A stretch of 39,986 nucleotides of DNA, from positions 1-39,986 of the forward strand of contig PDSI01000176.1 in the NCBI GenBank assembly GCA_002748415.1, given 5' to 3'. The first letter of the stretch is position 1. Each line of letters starts with the position of its first letter. Source of the stretch: Micrococcales bacterium. Lineage in GTDB: Bacteria; Actinomycetota; Actinomycetes; Actinomycetales; CAWJMD01. Positions 8,971 through 18,333 of the stretch are shown piece after piece. The position numbers and the translations under genes are program-made. The notes below the pieces were generated by a model, which saw only the letters and a list, made by a program, of their open reading frames with translations, searched no databases and had not been told where the DNA came from.

Positions 8971-9807
8971 ATGAGCGGCCCAGCACTACCACCGATGGAT
9001 GCACCGCCCTGGCTCGGCGGCCGGACCGGCCCGGGCGTCTGCTGCGTGCTGGCGCCCAATCCTGGGCCGATGACGCTGGACGGCACCAACACCTGGGTGA
9101 TCACACACGGCCGGGACGCAAGCATCATCGATCCAGGCCCGGCCGATGAAACCCACCTGCGTGCGGCCGTGCACCACGCCCGGGCCGCGGGCGCCACGGT
9201 CCGCTGGGTGCTGCTGACCCACCACCACGCCGACCACAGCGAGGGTGCCCGCCGATGCGCCGAGCTGGCCGGCGGAGTCGGGGTGCGGGCACTGGACCCG
9301 CAGTACCGGCTCGGTTCGGAAGGCTTGGCCGACGGTGACGTGATCGACCTCGACGGCCGACAGCTGCGGGTCGTCGAGACACCCGGACATACCCGCGACT
9401 CGGTCTCGTTCCTGCTCGACGGCGACAACGGGGTCGACCTGCTGGCGGGCGACACCGTGCTCGGCCGGGGCACATCGGTGATCGCCCATCCCGACGGCGC
9501 GCTCGGCCCCTACCTGGACTCGCTCGCCCGGTTGCGGCATGTGGTGGACCAGCACGGCCACGTTCAGGTACTGACCGGGCACGGGCCGGCGCTTGCCGAT
9601 GCGGCGCAGGTCTTGCGCGCCTACGAGTTGCACCGCCGCGAGCGGCTTGTCCAGGTGCAGGAGGCGGTGGCCGCCGGGGCCCGTACTCCACGCCACGTGG
9701 TGCAAGCCGTGTACACCGACGTCCCACAACGCTTGTGGCCGACCGCGGAACTGACAGTTGCCGCCCAACTGGACTACCTACGTGACCGGTACCCGGGACT
9801 GCTCTGA
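8971..9807 (+). CDS. MBL-fold metallo-hydrolase (LACTB2-like)
   Basis: 278-aa metallo-beta-lactamase-fold hydrolase. The metal motif THHHADHSEG is at about 83-92, with further ligands in ETPGHTRDS and the TGHGP segment. The C-terminal quarter (about 205-278, from ELHRRERLVQVQEA) resembles the winged-helix tail of LACTB2-like proteins. Relatives act as nucleases or thioesterases; the substrate is not predictable. No signal peptide. ATG 8971 starts the gene; it converges on rplQ. Confidence 0.82.
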   Translation: MSGPALPPMDAPPWLGGRTGPGVCCVLAPNPGPMTLDGTNTWVITHGRDASIIDPGPADETHLRAAVHHARAAGATVRWVLLTHHHADHSEGARRCAELAGGVGVRALDPQYRLGSEGLADGDVIDLDGRQLRVVETPGHTRDSVSFLLDGDNGVDLLAGDTVLGRGTSVIAHPDGALGPYLDSLARLRHVVDQHGHVQVLTGHGPALADAAQVLRAYELHRRERLVQVQEAVAAGARTPRHVVQAVYTDVPQRLWPTAELTVAAQLDYLRDRYPGLL

Positions 9808-9889
9808 TACGGCGGCGCCGCACATGGGTCGCCCTGCATACCGCGAGCAAGCAATCGAACGCCGCGGCATGCTGAGGCCGCTCATGGCG

Positions 9890-9919
9890 CTGCCCCCGAC
9901 CCGTCAGGGCCAGGGGCAG
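9890..9919. terminator. hairpin between convergent MBL hydrolase and rplQ genes
   Basis: CTGCCCC (9890-9896) pairs with GGGGCAG (9913-9919), and a further CCC/GGG pairing lies inside the loop. It sits in the 132-bp gap between two convergent genes and could terminate both. There is no U-tract, as is common in high-GC actinobacteria. Confidence 0.5.
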
Positions 9920-9939
9920 TCGTTTCGGCGCGGGCGCAG

Positions 9940-10710
9940 TCAGGACTCCTTGGCACCTGGAGCGCTGAAACCTGCTGCCTCGGCGGCCGCCTCGTCGGCG
10001 AACCAGACTTCGGCTTCGGTCTGTTCGTACCAGGGCGACTGTGGCCCGTGGTACTTCATCGAGTCCGCGTTGCCTTTGACCGGGAAACCCGGCGGCATGC
10101 CGCCGCTGACCAGCGGAGCATGCGACCCGGGACCGTAGGGGCCGTCCTCGGACTCCGCGAACACCGCAGGCTCCTCGGACGCCGCGGGCTCGGAGGGCTC
10201 CGCTGTCACCACCGGAATGGTCGTGGCCTCATCGGCACCGCTGGCGCCGGCATCCGCAGAGGTGTTGGCGGCGGCCGGTGCCGCCGCCTGCGGGACCTCG
10301 GTGGCGGCAGCCCGCTTGGTGGCCGCGGTGGCTTCCTTGGATGCCGCCGCGTAGGGCTCCTCGACCAGCGAAATCACGGCCATCGGGGCGTTGTCGCCCT
10401 TGCGGTTGCCGATCTTCACTACCCGGGTGTACCCACCGGGGCGGTCGGCCATCATCGGGGCGATCTCGGTGAAGAGGACGTGCACCACGCTCTTGTCCCG
10501 GATGACGGTCATCACCCGGCGCCGCGACGCCAGGTCCCCGCGCTTGGCGAAGGTGATCAGCCGCTCGGCGAGCGGGCGCAACCGCTTGGCTTTGGTGACC
10601 GTCGTCGTGATCGACCCGTGCTCGAAGAGCTGGGCGGCCAGGTTGGCCAGCATCAGCCGCTCGTGCGCTGGGCCGCCGCCCAGACGCGGCCCCTTGGTTG
10701 GGCTAGGCAT
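9940..10710 (-). CDS. rplQ: 50S ribosomal protein L17 (bL17) with extra C-terminal domain
   Basis: Residues 1 to about 117 are a normal L17 ([53 protein letters not shown]). The protein then runs to 256 aa, about twice the usual size. Residues 118-195 are an Ala/Glu/Pro/Thr-rich linker. Residues about 204-248 form a compact conserved-looking unit: [39 protein letters not shown]. This pattern resembles what NCBI annotations call a 'sunset' domain (from memory), often seen in secreted or nuclease-like proteins. ATG start with AGGAGAG upstream. Last gene of the alpha-operon block. Confidence 0.93.
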   Translation of the reverse strand: MPSPTKGPRLGGGPAHERLMLANLAAQLFEHGSITTTVTKAKRLRPLAERLITFAKRGDLASRRRVMTVIRDKSVVHVLFTEIAPMMADRPGGYTRVVKIGNRKGDNAPMAVISLVEEPYAAASKEATAATKRAAATEVPQAAAPAAANTSADAGASGADEATTIPVVTAEPSEPAASEEPAVFAESEDGPYGPGSHAPLVSGGMPPGFPVKGNADSMKYHGPQSPWYEQTEAEVWFADEAAAEAAGFSAPGAKES

Positions 10711-10728
10711 GGTTACTCTCCTTGTGGA

Positions 10729-11748
10729 TCAGTACTGCTCGTCCTCGACGAAGGACACGTCGTCGTCCTCGGCACCGTAGTTGGCCACCGCGAGGCTGGG
10801 ATCGAACCCGGGCGGGGAATCCTTCAGCTGCAGGCCCATGTCGACGAGCTTCGCTTTCACCTCGTCGATGGACTTGGCGCCGAAGTTGCGGATGTCCAGC
10901 AGATCGGCCTCGCTGCGGGCGACCAGTTCACCCACGGTATGAATACCCTCGCGTTTCAGGCAGTTGTAGGAACGCACGGTCAGGTCGAGGTCCTCGATCG
11001 GCAACGCCAGGTCGGCGGCCAGCGCCGCATCGGTGGGCGAAGGACCCATGTCGATGCCCTCGGCCTCGACGTTGAGTTCACGGGCCAGCCCGAACAACTC
11101 CACCAACGTCTTGCCTGCTGAGGCCATGGCGTCCCGCGGACGGGTGCCCGGTTTGGTCTCCACATCGACGATGAGCCGGTCGAAGTCGGTGCGCTGCTCG
11201 ACCCGGGTGGCCTCCACCCGGTAGGTCACCTTCAGCACCGGGGAGTAGATGGAATCGACCGGGATCCGGCCGATTTCGGCGTCGGCGGTCTTGTTCTGCA
11301 CCGCCGAGACGTACCCGCGGCCCCGCTCGACGGTCAGTTCCATCTCGATCTTGCCGCTGTCGTTCAGGGTGGCCAGGTGCAACTCGGGGTTATGCACCTC
11401 CACACCGGCCGGCGGGGCGATGTCGGCGGCCGTGGCGGCGCCGGGGCCCTGCTTGCGCAGATACATCACCACGGGCTCGTCGTGCTCACTGGAGACGACG
11501 AGATCCTTGATGCTGAGAATGATCTCGGTGACGTCCTCGGTCACCCCGGGAATGGTCGAGAACTCGTGCAGCACATTGTCGATGTGGATGCTGGTCACGG
11601 CCGCACCCGGGATCGAGGAAAGCAGCGTGCGGCGAAGAGAATTGCCGAGGGTGTACCCGAAGCCGGGTTCCAACGGTTCGATGACGAAGCGCGATCTCTC
11701 GTCGGCGATCGTCTCTTCGGACAAGGTGGGACGTTGTGCGATGAGCAC
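10729..11748 (-). CDS. rpoA: DNA-directed RNA polymerase subunit alpha
   Basis: 339-aa alpha subunit. The N-terminal dimerisation domain includes [20 protein letters not shown] and [19 protein letters not shown]. The C-terminal domain (about 255-320) has the DNA/activator-binding [17 protein letters not shown] and the [20 protein letters not shown] segment. The acidic tail is typical. GTG start at 11748 (VLIAQRP) with AAGGAA upstream. It lies between rpsD and rplQ; the 138-bp gap to rpsD contains a TATAGC hexamer about 35 bp upstream of the start, possibly a minor internal promoter. Confidence 0.97.
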   Translation of the reverse strand: MLIAQRPTLSEETIADERSRFVIEPLEPGFGYTLGNSLRRTLLSSIPGAAVTSIHIDNVLHEFSTIPGVTEDVTEIILSIKDLVVSSEHDEPVVMYLRKQGPGAATAADIAPPAGVEVHNPELHLATLNDSGKIEMELTVERGRGYVSAVQNKTADAEIGRIPVDSIYSPVLKVTYRVEATRVEQRTDFDRLIVDVETKPGTRPRDAMASAGKTLVELFGLARELNVEAEGIDMGPSPTDAALAADLALPIEDLDLTVRSYNCLKREGIHTVGELVARSEADLLDIRNFGAKSIDEVKAKLVDMGLQLKDSPPGFDPSLAVANYGAEDDDVSFVEDEQY

Positions 11749-11886
11749 TGTAGGTTCCTTCCTGACCGAGCCCGCTATATGACTCGGGTCGAAAAGTCCG
11801 GCCCGGACTCCGTCCGCCGGGCCGGCGGCGCCCCGGAGGGGCTGACCGGCAACGGGACGGCGTCGCAGGCCGGCCCGTAGCCGGGG

Positions 11887-12492
11887 TTACTTCGAGTAGA
11901 ACTCGACGATGAGCTGTTCGGCGACCGGGGTATCGATCACTTCACGGGCCGGCAGGCCGTGTACCAGGATGCGCATCTTCTCCAGCTGCACCTCCAGCCA
12001 TGCGGGAACGTTCTTCTCCCCGTGGGTCTCCCGCAGAATCACGAACGGGGTGGCGTTCTGCGACTTGGGCTTGACATCGATGATGTCGTACTGGGACACC
12101 CGGAAGCTCGGAATGTCCACCTTCCTGCCGTTGACCAGGAAATGCCCGTGCGAAACCAGTTGGCGGGCATGCCGACGAGTCTGGGCGAGCCCGGCGCGGT
12201 ACACCACGTTGTCCAGGCGGGACTCCAGGATGCGCAGCAGGTTCTCACCGGTGCGCCCGGGCTTGCGCACGGCCTCTTCGTAGTAACGGCGGAACTGCTT
12301 CTCCAGCACGCCGTAGGCGAACCGTGCCTTCTGCTTTTCCCGCAGCTGCAGGTTGTACTCGCTCTCCTTGACCCGCTTCCGGCCGTGCATACCGGGCGGG
12401 TAGGGGCGGTTCTCGAACGACTGGTCGTTGCCGATGAGGTCGACCATCAGCCGGCGCGACTTACGTGTGGCGGGTCCGGTGTATCGAGCCAT
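11887..12492 (-). CDS. rpsD: 30S ribosomal protein S4 (uS4)
   Basis: Primary 16S-binding assembly protein, 201 aa. It starts MARYTGPATRKSRRL and carries the S4 RNA-binding domain (SRLDNVVYRAGLAQTRRHAR, LVSHGHFLVNGRKVDIPS). The N-terminal zinc cysteines of the C+ form are absent, so this is the zinc-free form. ATG with GGAG just upstream. Confidence 0.97.
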   Translation of the reverse strand: MARYTGPATRKSRRLMVDLIGNDQSFENRPYPPGMHGRKRVKESEYNLQLREKQKARFAYGVLEKQFRRYYEEAVRKPGRTGENLLRILESRLDNVVYRAGLAQTRRHARQLVSHGHFLVNGRKVDIPSFRVSQYDIIDVKPKSQNATPFVILRETHGEKNVPAWLEVQLEKMRILVHGLPAREVIDTPVAEQLIVEFYSK

Positions 12493-12519
12493 TGTCTGTC
12501 TCCTTCAGTCCTGAACCGC

Positions 12520-12927
12520 TCAGACGCGGCGGCGCTTGGGCGGGCGGCAACCGTTGTGCGGGCTGGGCGTCACATCGGAGATGTTGCCCACCTCGAGCCC
12601 GGCGGCCTGCAGCGAACGGATGGCGGTCTCCCGGCCGGATCCGGGCCCCTTGACGAACACGTCCACCTTGCGCATGCCGTGCTCCTGGGCACGGCGGGCG
12701 GCGGCCTCGGCGGCCATCTGGGCGGCGAACGGAGTGGACTTGCGGGAGCCCTTGAAGCCGACCTGGCCGGCAGAGGCCCAGGAGATCACCGCACCGGTTG
12801 GGTCGGTGATGGAGACGATGGTGTTGTTGAAGGTCGACTTGATGTGCGCCTGGCCGGCGGCGATGTTCTTCTTTTCCTTACGGCGACCGCGCCGCGCTCC
12901 GGCGGCAGCCCGGGTCTTGGGGGGCAT
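12520..12927 (-). CDS. rpsK: 30S ribosomal protein S11 (uS11)
   Basis: Platform protein of the small subunit, 135 aa. It has [56 protein letters not shown] and the C-terminal [12 protein letters not shown], all canonical. ATG start preceded by TAGGAGA. Between rpsM and rpsD in the alpha block. Confidence 0.97.
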   Translation of the reverse strand: MPPKTRAAAGARRGRRKEKKNIAAGQAHIKSTFNNTIVSITDPTGAVISWASAGQVGFKGSRKSTPFAAQMAAEAAARRAQEHGMRKVDVFVKGPGSGRETAIRSLQAAGLEVGNISDVTPSPHNGCRPPKRRRV

Positions 12928-12985
12928 GAATATCTCCTACGCGAAAGGTGTCAGTGGTGATGCGGCGGAGTTCCCGCCTGCGCTA

Positions 12986-13363
12986 CTAACGGGTGGCCTT
13001 CTTCTTGCCGGCCACGGTGCGCTTGGGGCCCTTGCGGGTGCGGGCGTTGGTCTTGGTGCGCTGCCCGTGCACCGGCAGTCCGCGACGATGCCGCAGCCCC
13101 TGGTAGCAGCCGATCTCGACCTTGCGGCGGATGTCTGCGGCGACCTCGCGCCGCAGGTCCCCCTCGACCTGCAGATTGGCTTCGATGTAGTCACGTAGGG
13201 CTACCTGTTCGGCGTCCCCCATGTCTCGCACGCGTAGATCCGGGCTGATGCCGGTGGCGGCGAGCATTTCCTGTGCGCGGGTGCGTCCCACGCCGTAGAT
13301 ATAGGTGAGCGCCACTTCCAACCGCTTGTCGCGGGGAAGATCGACGCCGACGATGCGTGCCAT
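12986..13363 (-). CDS. rpsM: 30S ribosomal protein S13 (uS13)
   Basis: Head protein that contacts the P-site tRNA and forms subunit bridges, 125 aa. It starts [14 protein letters not shown], has [34 protein letters not shown] and a basic C-terminal tail rich in Lys. ATG start with AGGAG about 5 bp upstream. A 222-bp gap with no gene separates it from rpmJ. Confidence 0.97.
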   Translation of the reverse strand: MARIVGVDLPRDKRLEVALTYIYGVGRTRAQEMLAATGISPDLRVRDMGDAEQVALRDYIEANLQVEGDLRREVAADIRRKVEIGCYQGLRHRRGLPVHGQRTKTNARTRKGPKRTVAGKKKATR

Positions 13364-13585
13364 CGATGGTTCTCCTGATGTGGCCCGGAGGTGTGGTGCA
13401 TCACCGGTCCGGAGTGGCTACTCCGGTCCACGGCCTCCGGGCCGCGGGTGACGTCCTGCCCGTGCAGGGTGCGGGTGATGCTTCTGGTCGTGGTGCCGTC
13501 CGGCACCGGCCGGCCGACGGCCGGCATTCAATTGTGTCGATGCATTCAGTTGTGGTGCACAGCGAGGCTCCGGGGAACCGGGCAA

Positions 13586-13699
13586 TCAGCCCTGGCGCTG
13601 TTTGTGCCGCAGGTTGTCACAAATGACCATGACCCGGCCGTGACGGCGGATCACCTTGCAGTTGTCACACATCTTGGTGACGCTGGGCTTGACCTTCAT
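13586..13699 (-). CDS. rpmJ: 50S ribosomal protein L36 (bL36)
   Basis: 37-aa protein, start ATG at 13697-13699, stop TGA at 13586-13588. The sequence begins [20 protein letters not shown] and ends [12 protein letters not shown]. The C-x2-C ... C-x4-H zinc ligands are all present, so this is the zinc-containing form. It lies between infA and rpsM, its normal place. Confidence 0.96.
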   Translation of the reverse strand: MKVKPSVTKMCDNCKVIRRHGRVMVICDNLRHKQRQG

Positions 13700-13723
13700 G
13701 ACGTTCCTTCGGCTTGCGGGTAC

Positions 13724-13945
13724 TTACTTGTAGCGGTAGACGATGCGACCCCTGGTGAGATCGTACGGGCTCAGTTCGACGACGACGCGGTCCTCAGGGA
13801 GGATCCGGATGTAGTTTTGGCGCATCTTGCCGGAGATATGGGCAAGCACCTTGTGTCCGTTGGTGAGTTCGACGCGGAACATCGCGTTGGGCAATGCCTC
13901 GACGACACTGCCCTCGATCTCGATAGCTCCGTCCTTCTTCGCCAT
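13724..13945 (-). CDS. infA: translation initiation factor IF-1
   Basis: 73-aa OB-fold factor that occupies the ribosomal A site during initiation. It starts [20 protein letters not shown], contains [20 protein letters not shown] and ends [11 protein letters not shown]. An in-frame GTG at 13969 would add eight residues, but ATG 13945 matches the family and follows GGAGG closely. First gene of the infA-rpmJ-rpsM-rpsK-rpsD-rpoA-rplQ block. A weak possible -10 (TAGAAT, complement of 14076-14081) lies upstream. Confidence 0.96.
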   Translation of the reverse strand: MAKKDGAIEIEGSVVEALPNAMFRVELTNGHKVLAHISGKMRQNYIRILPEDRVVVELSPYDLTRGRIVYRYK

Positions 13946-14237
13946 GTCCTCCACTACCTGTCTGGGCACTACTCGTCATTGTCGTCGGTATCCTCACCGC
14001 CTCACCAGGCACGTGAGACCCGCCACGAATTGCGCGACGGAAACGGTCACCGAACGTAATGGCGACCAACGGATGATTCTACGCCATGCACTGCGCGCAG
14101 GGAAAATCGGAAGGAGCCGGCACAGCCGCATGCTCGGCCCCGAACTGGGTCGCGGCCCCGTTCATCGCGAGCGTGAGTTGGTCACGGTGCATCGTGCGGC
14201 GGCACCGCAGCCTGAGTCTCCTGCCGACCTGTTCGGC

Positions 14238-14569
14238 TCAGCGCTCGAGCGCTGTACCCTCACCTGGGCCGACGAGTCCGTGGACGAAGAGGGCAAGCTG
14301 CACCCGGTTAACCAAGCCGAGCTTGGCGAGGATCCGCGAAACGTGACTCTTACAGTCGACAGGCGCATGTACAGAGAATCCGCGATCTGCTGGTTGGACA
14401 GCCCGGCGGCGACCGACTCGGCCACCTCACGTTCACGCTCGGTGAGCATTCTCTCCCACTGCCGGGGTTGCTGGGGCCGGCCACCGGCGGCGATGAAGGT
14501 CTCGACTAGCCGGCCGGTGACCTCACGGGACAGAACGGTTTCGCCACGGGAAGCGGCGAGGAGCCTGGC
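14238..14569 (-). pseudogene. remnant of a LuxR/NarL-type response regulator
   Basis: The C-terminal DNA-binding half of a NarL/FixJ response regulator. It begins within the end of the receiver domain (ETVLSREVTGRLVETFIA), followed by LTEREREVAESVAAGLSNQQ and IADSLYMRLSTV. After LSTV the frame changes: adding one base around 14346-14352 restores SHVSRILAKLGLVNRVQLAL and a tail ending at TGA 14238-14240. So it carries a one-base frameshift inside the recognition helix. The receiver domain is missing: immediately upstream are in-frame TGA (14570-14572) and TAG (14573-14575). The TAG belongs to a TATGGCGCC stretch resembling the end of the dispersed repeat. No histidine kinase is nearby. Confidence 0.8.
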
Positions 14570-14572
14570 TCA

Positions 14573-14582
14573 CTATGGCGCC
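14573..14582. repeat. possible terminus of the dispersed palindromic element
   Basis: CTATGGCGCC matches the first 10 bp of the terminal inverted repeat of copies 1-3, and then diverges. It abuts the truncated end of the response regulator remnant. Only 10 bp, so chance is possible. Confidence 0.3.
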
Positions 14583-14657
14583 TCGCCGGGTCCGCTGCCC
14601 GGCGGTGAACTCCCTCCCGCCGGCCTGGCGGTGAGCGTCGGCCGGGCCAGGTCGGCA

Positions 14658-14675
14658 CCTTGGTTGGCACCAAGG
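14658..14675. promoter_or_regulatory. perfect inverted repeat upstream of the GAP-family gene
   Basis: CCTTGGT (14658-14664) and ACCAAGG (14669-14675) are separated by TGGC. The repeat lies about 40 bp before the likely start of the membrane-protein gene. It could be a regulator-binding site or a hairpin; nothing in the window identifies a partner. Confidence 0.35.
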
Positions 14676-14716
14676 AACGATGAGAGTTGCCTGCGGATCG
14701 GCCTAGCCTGCGTAGT

Positions 14717-15451
14717 GTGGACCTTCCTCGCGTGCCTCTCGTCGGCGCCCTGGTCGTGCTGGCGTTGCTCGACAGCACGAGCGTAGGCACCCTCGTCTTG
14801 CCGATCTGGATGCTTGCCCGCCCGCGGGTCCGGGTGGCCGCGGTGCTGCTCTTCCTTACGACGATTGCAGCGTTCTACTGGCTTCTCGGTGTGCTTTTGT
14901 TCACCGTGCTGGAAGCGGCGCTTCCGGCCTTGCGCGCCACCGGCGACTCGGCACCGGTGGTGTGGGCTCAGTTGATCGTCGGCGTTGCCCTCTTCCTCGT
15001 CAGCTTCCTCTTCGACGGCCCGGGTGGTCGATGGCGCCGGAAGCGGATAAGGCGTAAGGGTCGACGAAGCCGCCTCCAGCGGTGGCAGAGTCAGATTACC
15101 GGCTACGAGCCGAGACCCGGAGCCGTCATCGCGTTGGCGCTCGGCGCTGGAGCGGTCGAAGCAGCCTCAATGGTGCCCTACCTTGCAGCGCTCGGGCTCC
15201 TCGCTGCGGCGGGTACCAGCCCTCTCGCCGGAGTGGGAATACTCCTCGGTTACGTCGTCGTCATGGTCGCACCGGCGCTGCTGCTCACGGCGCTTCGTAT
15301 CGTCCTGGCACGACGAATCGAGCCGTTCCTCACCCGGATGTCGGAGTGGTTCTCCCGGAACGCGGACAGTCTCCTCGCTTGGACCCTGGGCGTTGCCGGC
15401 TTCCTCGTCGCCAACGACGCGTTGGGGCGACTGCGCAGCCTGGGCGGATAG
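14717..15451 (+). CDS. GAP/Sap-family integral membrane protein
   Basis: About 244-aa polytopic membrane protein resembling the GAP family, related to the mycobacterial sulfolipid-1-addressing protein Sap (family assignment from overall pattern). About six hydrophobic segments are visible: 6-33, 37-68, 78-100, 134-164, 168-196 and 216-234 from the chosen start. A strongly basic cytoplasmic loop (RWRRKRIRRKGRRSRLQRW) lies after the third. GTG 14717 (VDLPRVPLVG) is chosen because the hydrophobic core starts right after; a TTG at 14687 is possible. No clear ribosome site, so translation may be leaderless. Function unknown; possibly lipid export. Confidence 0.7.
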   Translation: MDLPRVPLVGALVVLALLDSTSVGTLVLPIWMLARPRVRVAAVLLFLTTIAAFYWLLGVLLFTVLEAALPALRATGDSAPVVWAQLIVGVALFLVSFLFDGPGGRWRRKRIRRKGRRSRLQRWQSQITGYEPRPGAVIALALGAGAVEAASMVPYLAALGLLAAAGTSPLAGVGILLGYVVVMVAPALLLTALRIVLARRIEPFLTRMSEWFSRNADSLLAWTLGVAGFLVANDALGRLRSLGG

Positions 15452-15630
15452 CAGCCTGCGGTCCCGGTGCCGAGGGATCGGCGAGGGCCGGTCGCCGGAC
15501 GGGATGCTGGTGACGATGAACGAAACCGTGCAGGCACGGGCCACGGCCCCGTCCAGCACGAGCGAGAACAGGACCCGCGTTCTCGTCGACCTCGCGCGCC
15601 ACTCACGCGGACACCACTCGCCGACCCGCG

Positions 15631-16443
15631 TCAGTCCAGCTCGACCACCGGCACCCCGCGGCGACCGAGCTCGGTTTTCCCGCCGTCCGCGGCGGTCAGC
15701 ACCGCGAGCCCGTCGGCCAGCACCGCGACCGAGTGTTCCCAGTGCGCGGCGACGGACCCGTCCGAGGTGACGACCGTCCATTCGTCGTCCAGTTCGTCAG
15801 TGCTGGCGGCGCCGGCGGTCAACATCGGCTCGACGGCCAGGCACATTCCGGGCCTGATGCGCGGCCCCCGCCGGGACGGGCGGTAGTTGGGCACGTCGGG
15901 CGGCTGGTGCAGCTGCGAGCCGATGCCGTGGCCGGTGTACTCACGCACCACACCGGCCCGGCCGGCAACGAACGCCTCGACCGCCGCGCCGATGTCGGCG
16001 ACCCGGCCACCCGCCCGGATGGCCGTGATCCCCGCCCACAGTGCCTGCTCGGTCAGCTCCACGAGCTCCGCTGCCCCGGCGCGCGGCGACCCGATGATGA
16101 ACGTAATCGCCGAATCGCCGTGCCACCCGTCGACGACGGCTCCACAGTCCACCGACACCACATCGCCGTCGGCCAGCACCCGCTCACCGGGTATGCCGTG
16201 CACGATCTCCTCGTTCACGCTGACACATGTGGTGGCCGGAAACCCGTAGTACCCGAGAAAGTTCGAGGTGGCTCCCGCATCGGCGATGACCTGTGCCGCC
16301 ACCGCGTCCAGATCCCGGGTACGTATCCCCGGCTCGGCCGCCGCCCGGACCGCAGCCAGCGCATCGGCCACCACCAGCCCGGCCCGGCGCATCGCACGAA
16401 GCTGATCGCGGGTCTTGTACTCGATCCGGCCACCCCGGAGCAC
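15631..16443 (-). CDS. map: type I methionine aminopeptidase
   Basis: Removes the initiator methionine from nascent proteins; cytoplasmic, with two metal ions. The 270-aa protein shows all five ligands: Asp in VVSVDCGAV, Asp in GWHGDSA, His in EYTGHGIGSQLH, Glu in AVEPML and Glu in HWEHSVAV. GTG start at 16443, seven bases after the adk stop. secY-adk-map is the conserved order. It converges on the membrane-protein gene. Confidence 0.95.
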   Translation of the reverse strand: MLRGGRIEYKTRDQLRAMRRAGLVVADALAAVRAAAEPGIRTRDLDAVAAQVIADAGATSNFLGYYGFPATTCVSVNEEIVHGIPGERVLADGDVVSVDCGAVVDGWHGDSAITFIIGSPRAGAAELVELTEQALWAGITAIRAGGRVADIGAAVEAFVAGRAGVVREYTGHGIGSQLHQPPDVPNYRPSRRGPRIRPGMCLAVEPMLTAGAASTDELDDEWTVVTSDGSVAAHWEHSVAVLADGLAVLTAADGGKTELGRRGVPVVELD

Positions 16444-16450
16444 GGCTGAG

Positions 16451-17020
16451 CTACGCGTCGTCCAGAGCGGCGAAGATCCGCTCGCTGACCTCGTCGATCT
16501 CGCCCAGACCGTCCACCTTCACCAGCAGCCCCTTCTCGGTGTACAGCTGAACCAGGGGCGCGGTCTGTCCGGCGTAGACCTCCATCCGGTTACGGATGGT
16601 CTCCTCGTTGTCGTCGGAACGGCCCTGTTCTTGCGCACGCTTGCGCAGCCGACCGACCACTTCCTCGGTGTCGGCGACCAGCTCGATCACCGCGTCCAGC
16701 TTGATGCCCTGCTCGGTGAGCATCTCATCCAGGGCCCCCACCTGTGCCTCGGTACGCGGGTAACCGTCCAGCAGGAAACCGCTGGTCGCGTCCTCCCACT
16801 GCAGCCGGTCGGCGACCAGCTCGTTGGTCAGCTCGTCCGGCACGTAGGCCCCGGAATCCATGATCGGTTTGACCCGCTCGCCCAGTTCGGTGCCCTGGCT
16901 GACGTTGGCCCGGAAGATGTCTCCGGTCGAAATGGCCGGGATGGTGTAACGGTCGGCGATCCTTGTTGCCTGCGTTCCTTTGCCGGCGCCGGGAGGACCG
17001 AGGATGACCAGTCGCTTCAT
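16451..17020 (-). CDS. adk: adenylate kinase
   Basis: AMP + ATP to 2 ADP. 189 aa with P-loop [10 protein letters not shown] at 8-17, [11 protein letters not shown] for AMP binding, [13 protein letters not shown], and a short LID (no zinc cysteines), the usual actinobacterial form. The ATG overlaps the secY stop by four bases (ATGA), so the two are translationally coupled. Confidence 0.97.
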   Translation of the reverse strand: MKRLVILGPPGAGKGTQATRIADRYTIPAISTGDIFRANVSQGTELGERVKPIMDSGAYVPDELTNELVADRLQWEDATSGFLLDGYPRTEAQVGALDEMLTEQGIKLDAVIELVADTEEVVGRLRKRAQEQGRSDDNEETIRNRMEVYAGQTAPLVQLYTEKGLLVKVDGLGEIDEVSERIFAALDDA

Positions 17021-18333
17021 CTGAGAAACCCTTCGTAGTGGTGCTGCTGGAGCCTGGACTCGATCTGCTTGACCGTGTCCAGCCCCACACCCACCATGAT
17101 CAGCAGGGCGGCACCCCCGAAGGGGAAATTCCGATCGGCGTCGAGCAAGACCAAGGCCACCAACGGGATCATCGAGACTCCCGTCAGGTACAGCGAACCC
17201 GGGACGGTCACTCGCGTCAAGACGTAGTCGAGGTATTCGGCTGTGGGCCGCCCCGCACGCACGCCTGGGATGAAGCCGCCGACCTTGCGAATGTTGTCCG
17301 CCACCTCGTCCGGGTTGAAGGTGATGGCGACGTAGAAGAACGTGAAGAACAGGATGAGTGCGGCGTACAGCGCCACGTACAGCGGGTGCTCACCGCGTGT
17401 GAGGTTGTCGTTGATCCACTGCGCCCAGCCGGGGTTGTCCACCCCGGTGGGGTCGGTGTTGAACCCGGCGATGAGCGCCGGCAGGTACAGCAGCGAGCTG
17501 GCGAAGATGATCGGGATCACACCGGCCATGTTCAACTTGATGGGGATGTAGGTGCTGGTGCCGCCGTACATCCGCCGGCCCACCATCTTCTTGGCGTACT
17601 GCACCGGGATGCGCCGCTGGCACTGCTCCACGAAGGCGACCAGGGCGATAATCACCAAACCGACGGCGATGACACCGATCATCACGAGCATGCCCAGGTC
17701 CGGGTTCTGGCCGATGGACCACACCGAGCCGGGGAACCCGGAGGCGATGGAGGTGAAGATCAGCAGCGACATACCGTTGCCGACCCCGCGCTCGGTGATC
17801 AGCTCGCCCATCCACATGATCAGGCCAGTGCCCGCGGTCATGGTGATGACCATCAGCAACAGCGTGACGATGGTGTCGTTGGGGATCAGCGGCACGGAGC
17901 ACCCGGGGATCAGGTTGCCGGCACGAGCCACCGCCACATAGGTGGTGGACTGCAGGACGGCCAGGCCGATCGTCAAATACCGGGTGTACTGGGTCAGCTT
18001 GGCGGTACCGGTCTGGCCTTCCTTCTTCAACGTCTCGAACCGCGGGATCACCACGGTGAGCAGCTGCACGATGATGCTCGCGGTGATGTACGGCATGATT
18101 CCCAGCGCGAAGACCGTCAACTGCAGCAGTGCGCCGCCGCTGAACAAGTTGGCAAGGCCGAGCAATTCGTTGCCACCCTGCGCCTGGCTCACACACTGCT
18201 GCACGTTGGTGTACGAGACCCCTGGCGTCGGGATGAACGACCCGAGCCGGAACACCGCCATGATGAACAGCGTGAACAGAAGCTTGCGGCGCAGGTCGGG
18301 CGTCCGGAAAGCCCGCACGAAGGCGCTGAGCAC
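17017..18333 (-). CDS. secY: preprotein translocase subunit SecY
   Basis: Channel subunit of the Sec translocon, 438 aa, ten hydrophobic segments. Recognisable parts are FIPTPGVSY at the N-terminus, [24 protein letters not shown] (plug and TM2 region), the cytoplasmic loop [20 protein letters not shown], and [23 protein letters not shown] start preceded by AGGAGG. In many genomes secY directly follows rplO; here a plus-strand gene separates them, so secY must have its own promoter in the 408-bp gap. Confidence 0.97.
   Translation of the reverse strand: MLSAFVRAFRTPDLRRKLLFTLFIMAVFRLGSFIPTPGVSYTNVQQCVSQAQGGNELLGLANLFSGGALLQLTVFALGIMPYITASIIVQLLTVVIPRFETLKKEGQTGTAKLTQYTRYLTIGLAVLQSTTYVAVARAGNLIPGCSVPLIPNDTIVTLLLMVITMTAGTGLIMWMGELITERGVGNGMSLLIFTSIASGFPGSVWSIGQNPDLGMLVMIGVIAVGLVIIALVAFVEQCQRRIPVQYAKKMVGRRMYGGTSTYIPIKLNMAGVIPIIFASSLLYLPALIAGFNTDPTGVDNPGWAQWINDNLTRGEHPLYVALYAALILFFTFFYVAITFNPDEVADNIRKVGGFIPGVRAGRPTAEYLDYVLTRVTVPGSLYLTGVSMIPLVALVLLDADRNFPFGGAALLIMVGVGLDTVKQIESRLQQHHYEGFLR

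Noticed and set aside
12493..13585. A gene in the 222-bp gap between rpsM and rpmJ
   Set aside because: Open frames there are antisense or low-complexity; only rpmJ and rpsM are supported.
15452..15630. Minus-strand frame in the gap between map and the GAP-family gene
   Set aside because: It reads through the end of the membrane-protein gene on the opposite strand and matches no family I recognise.
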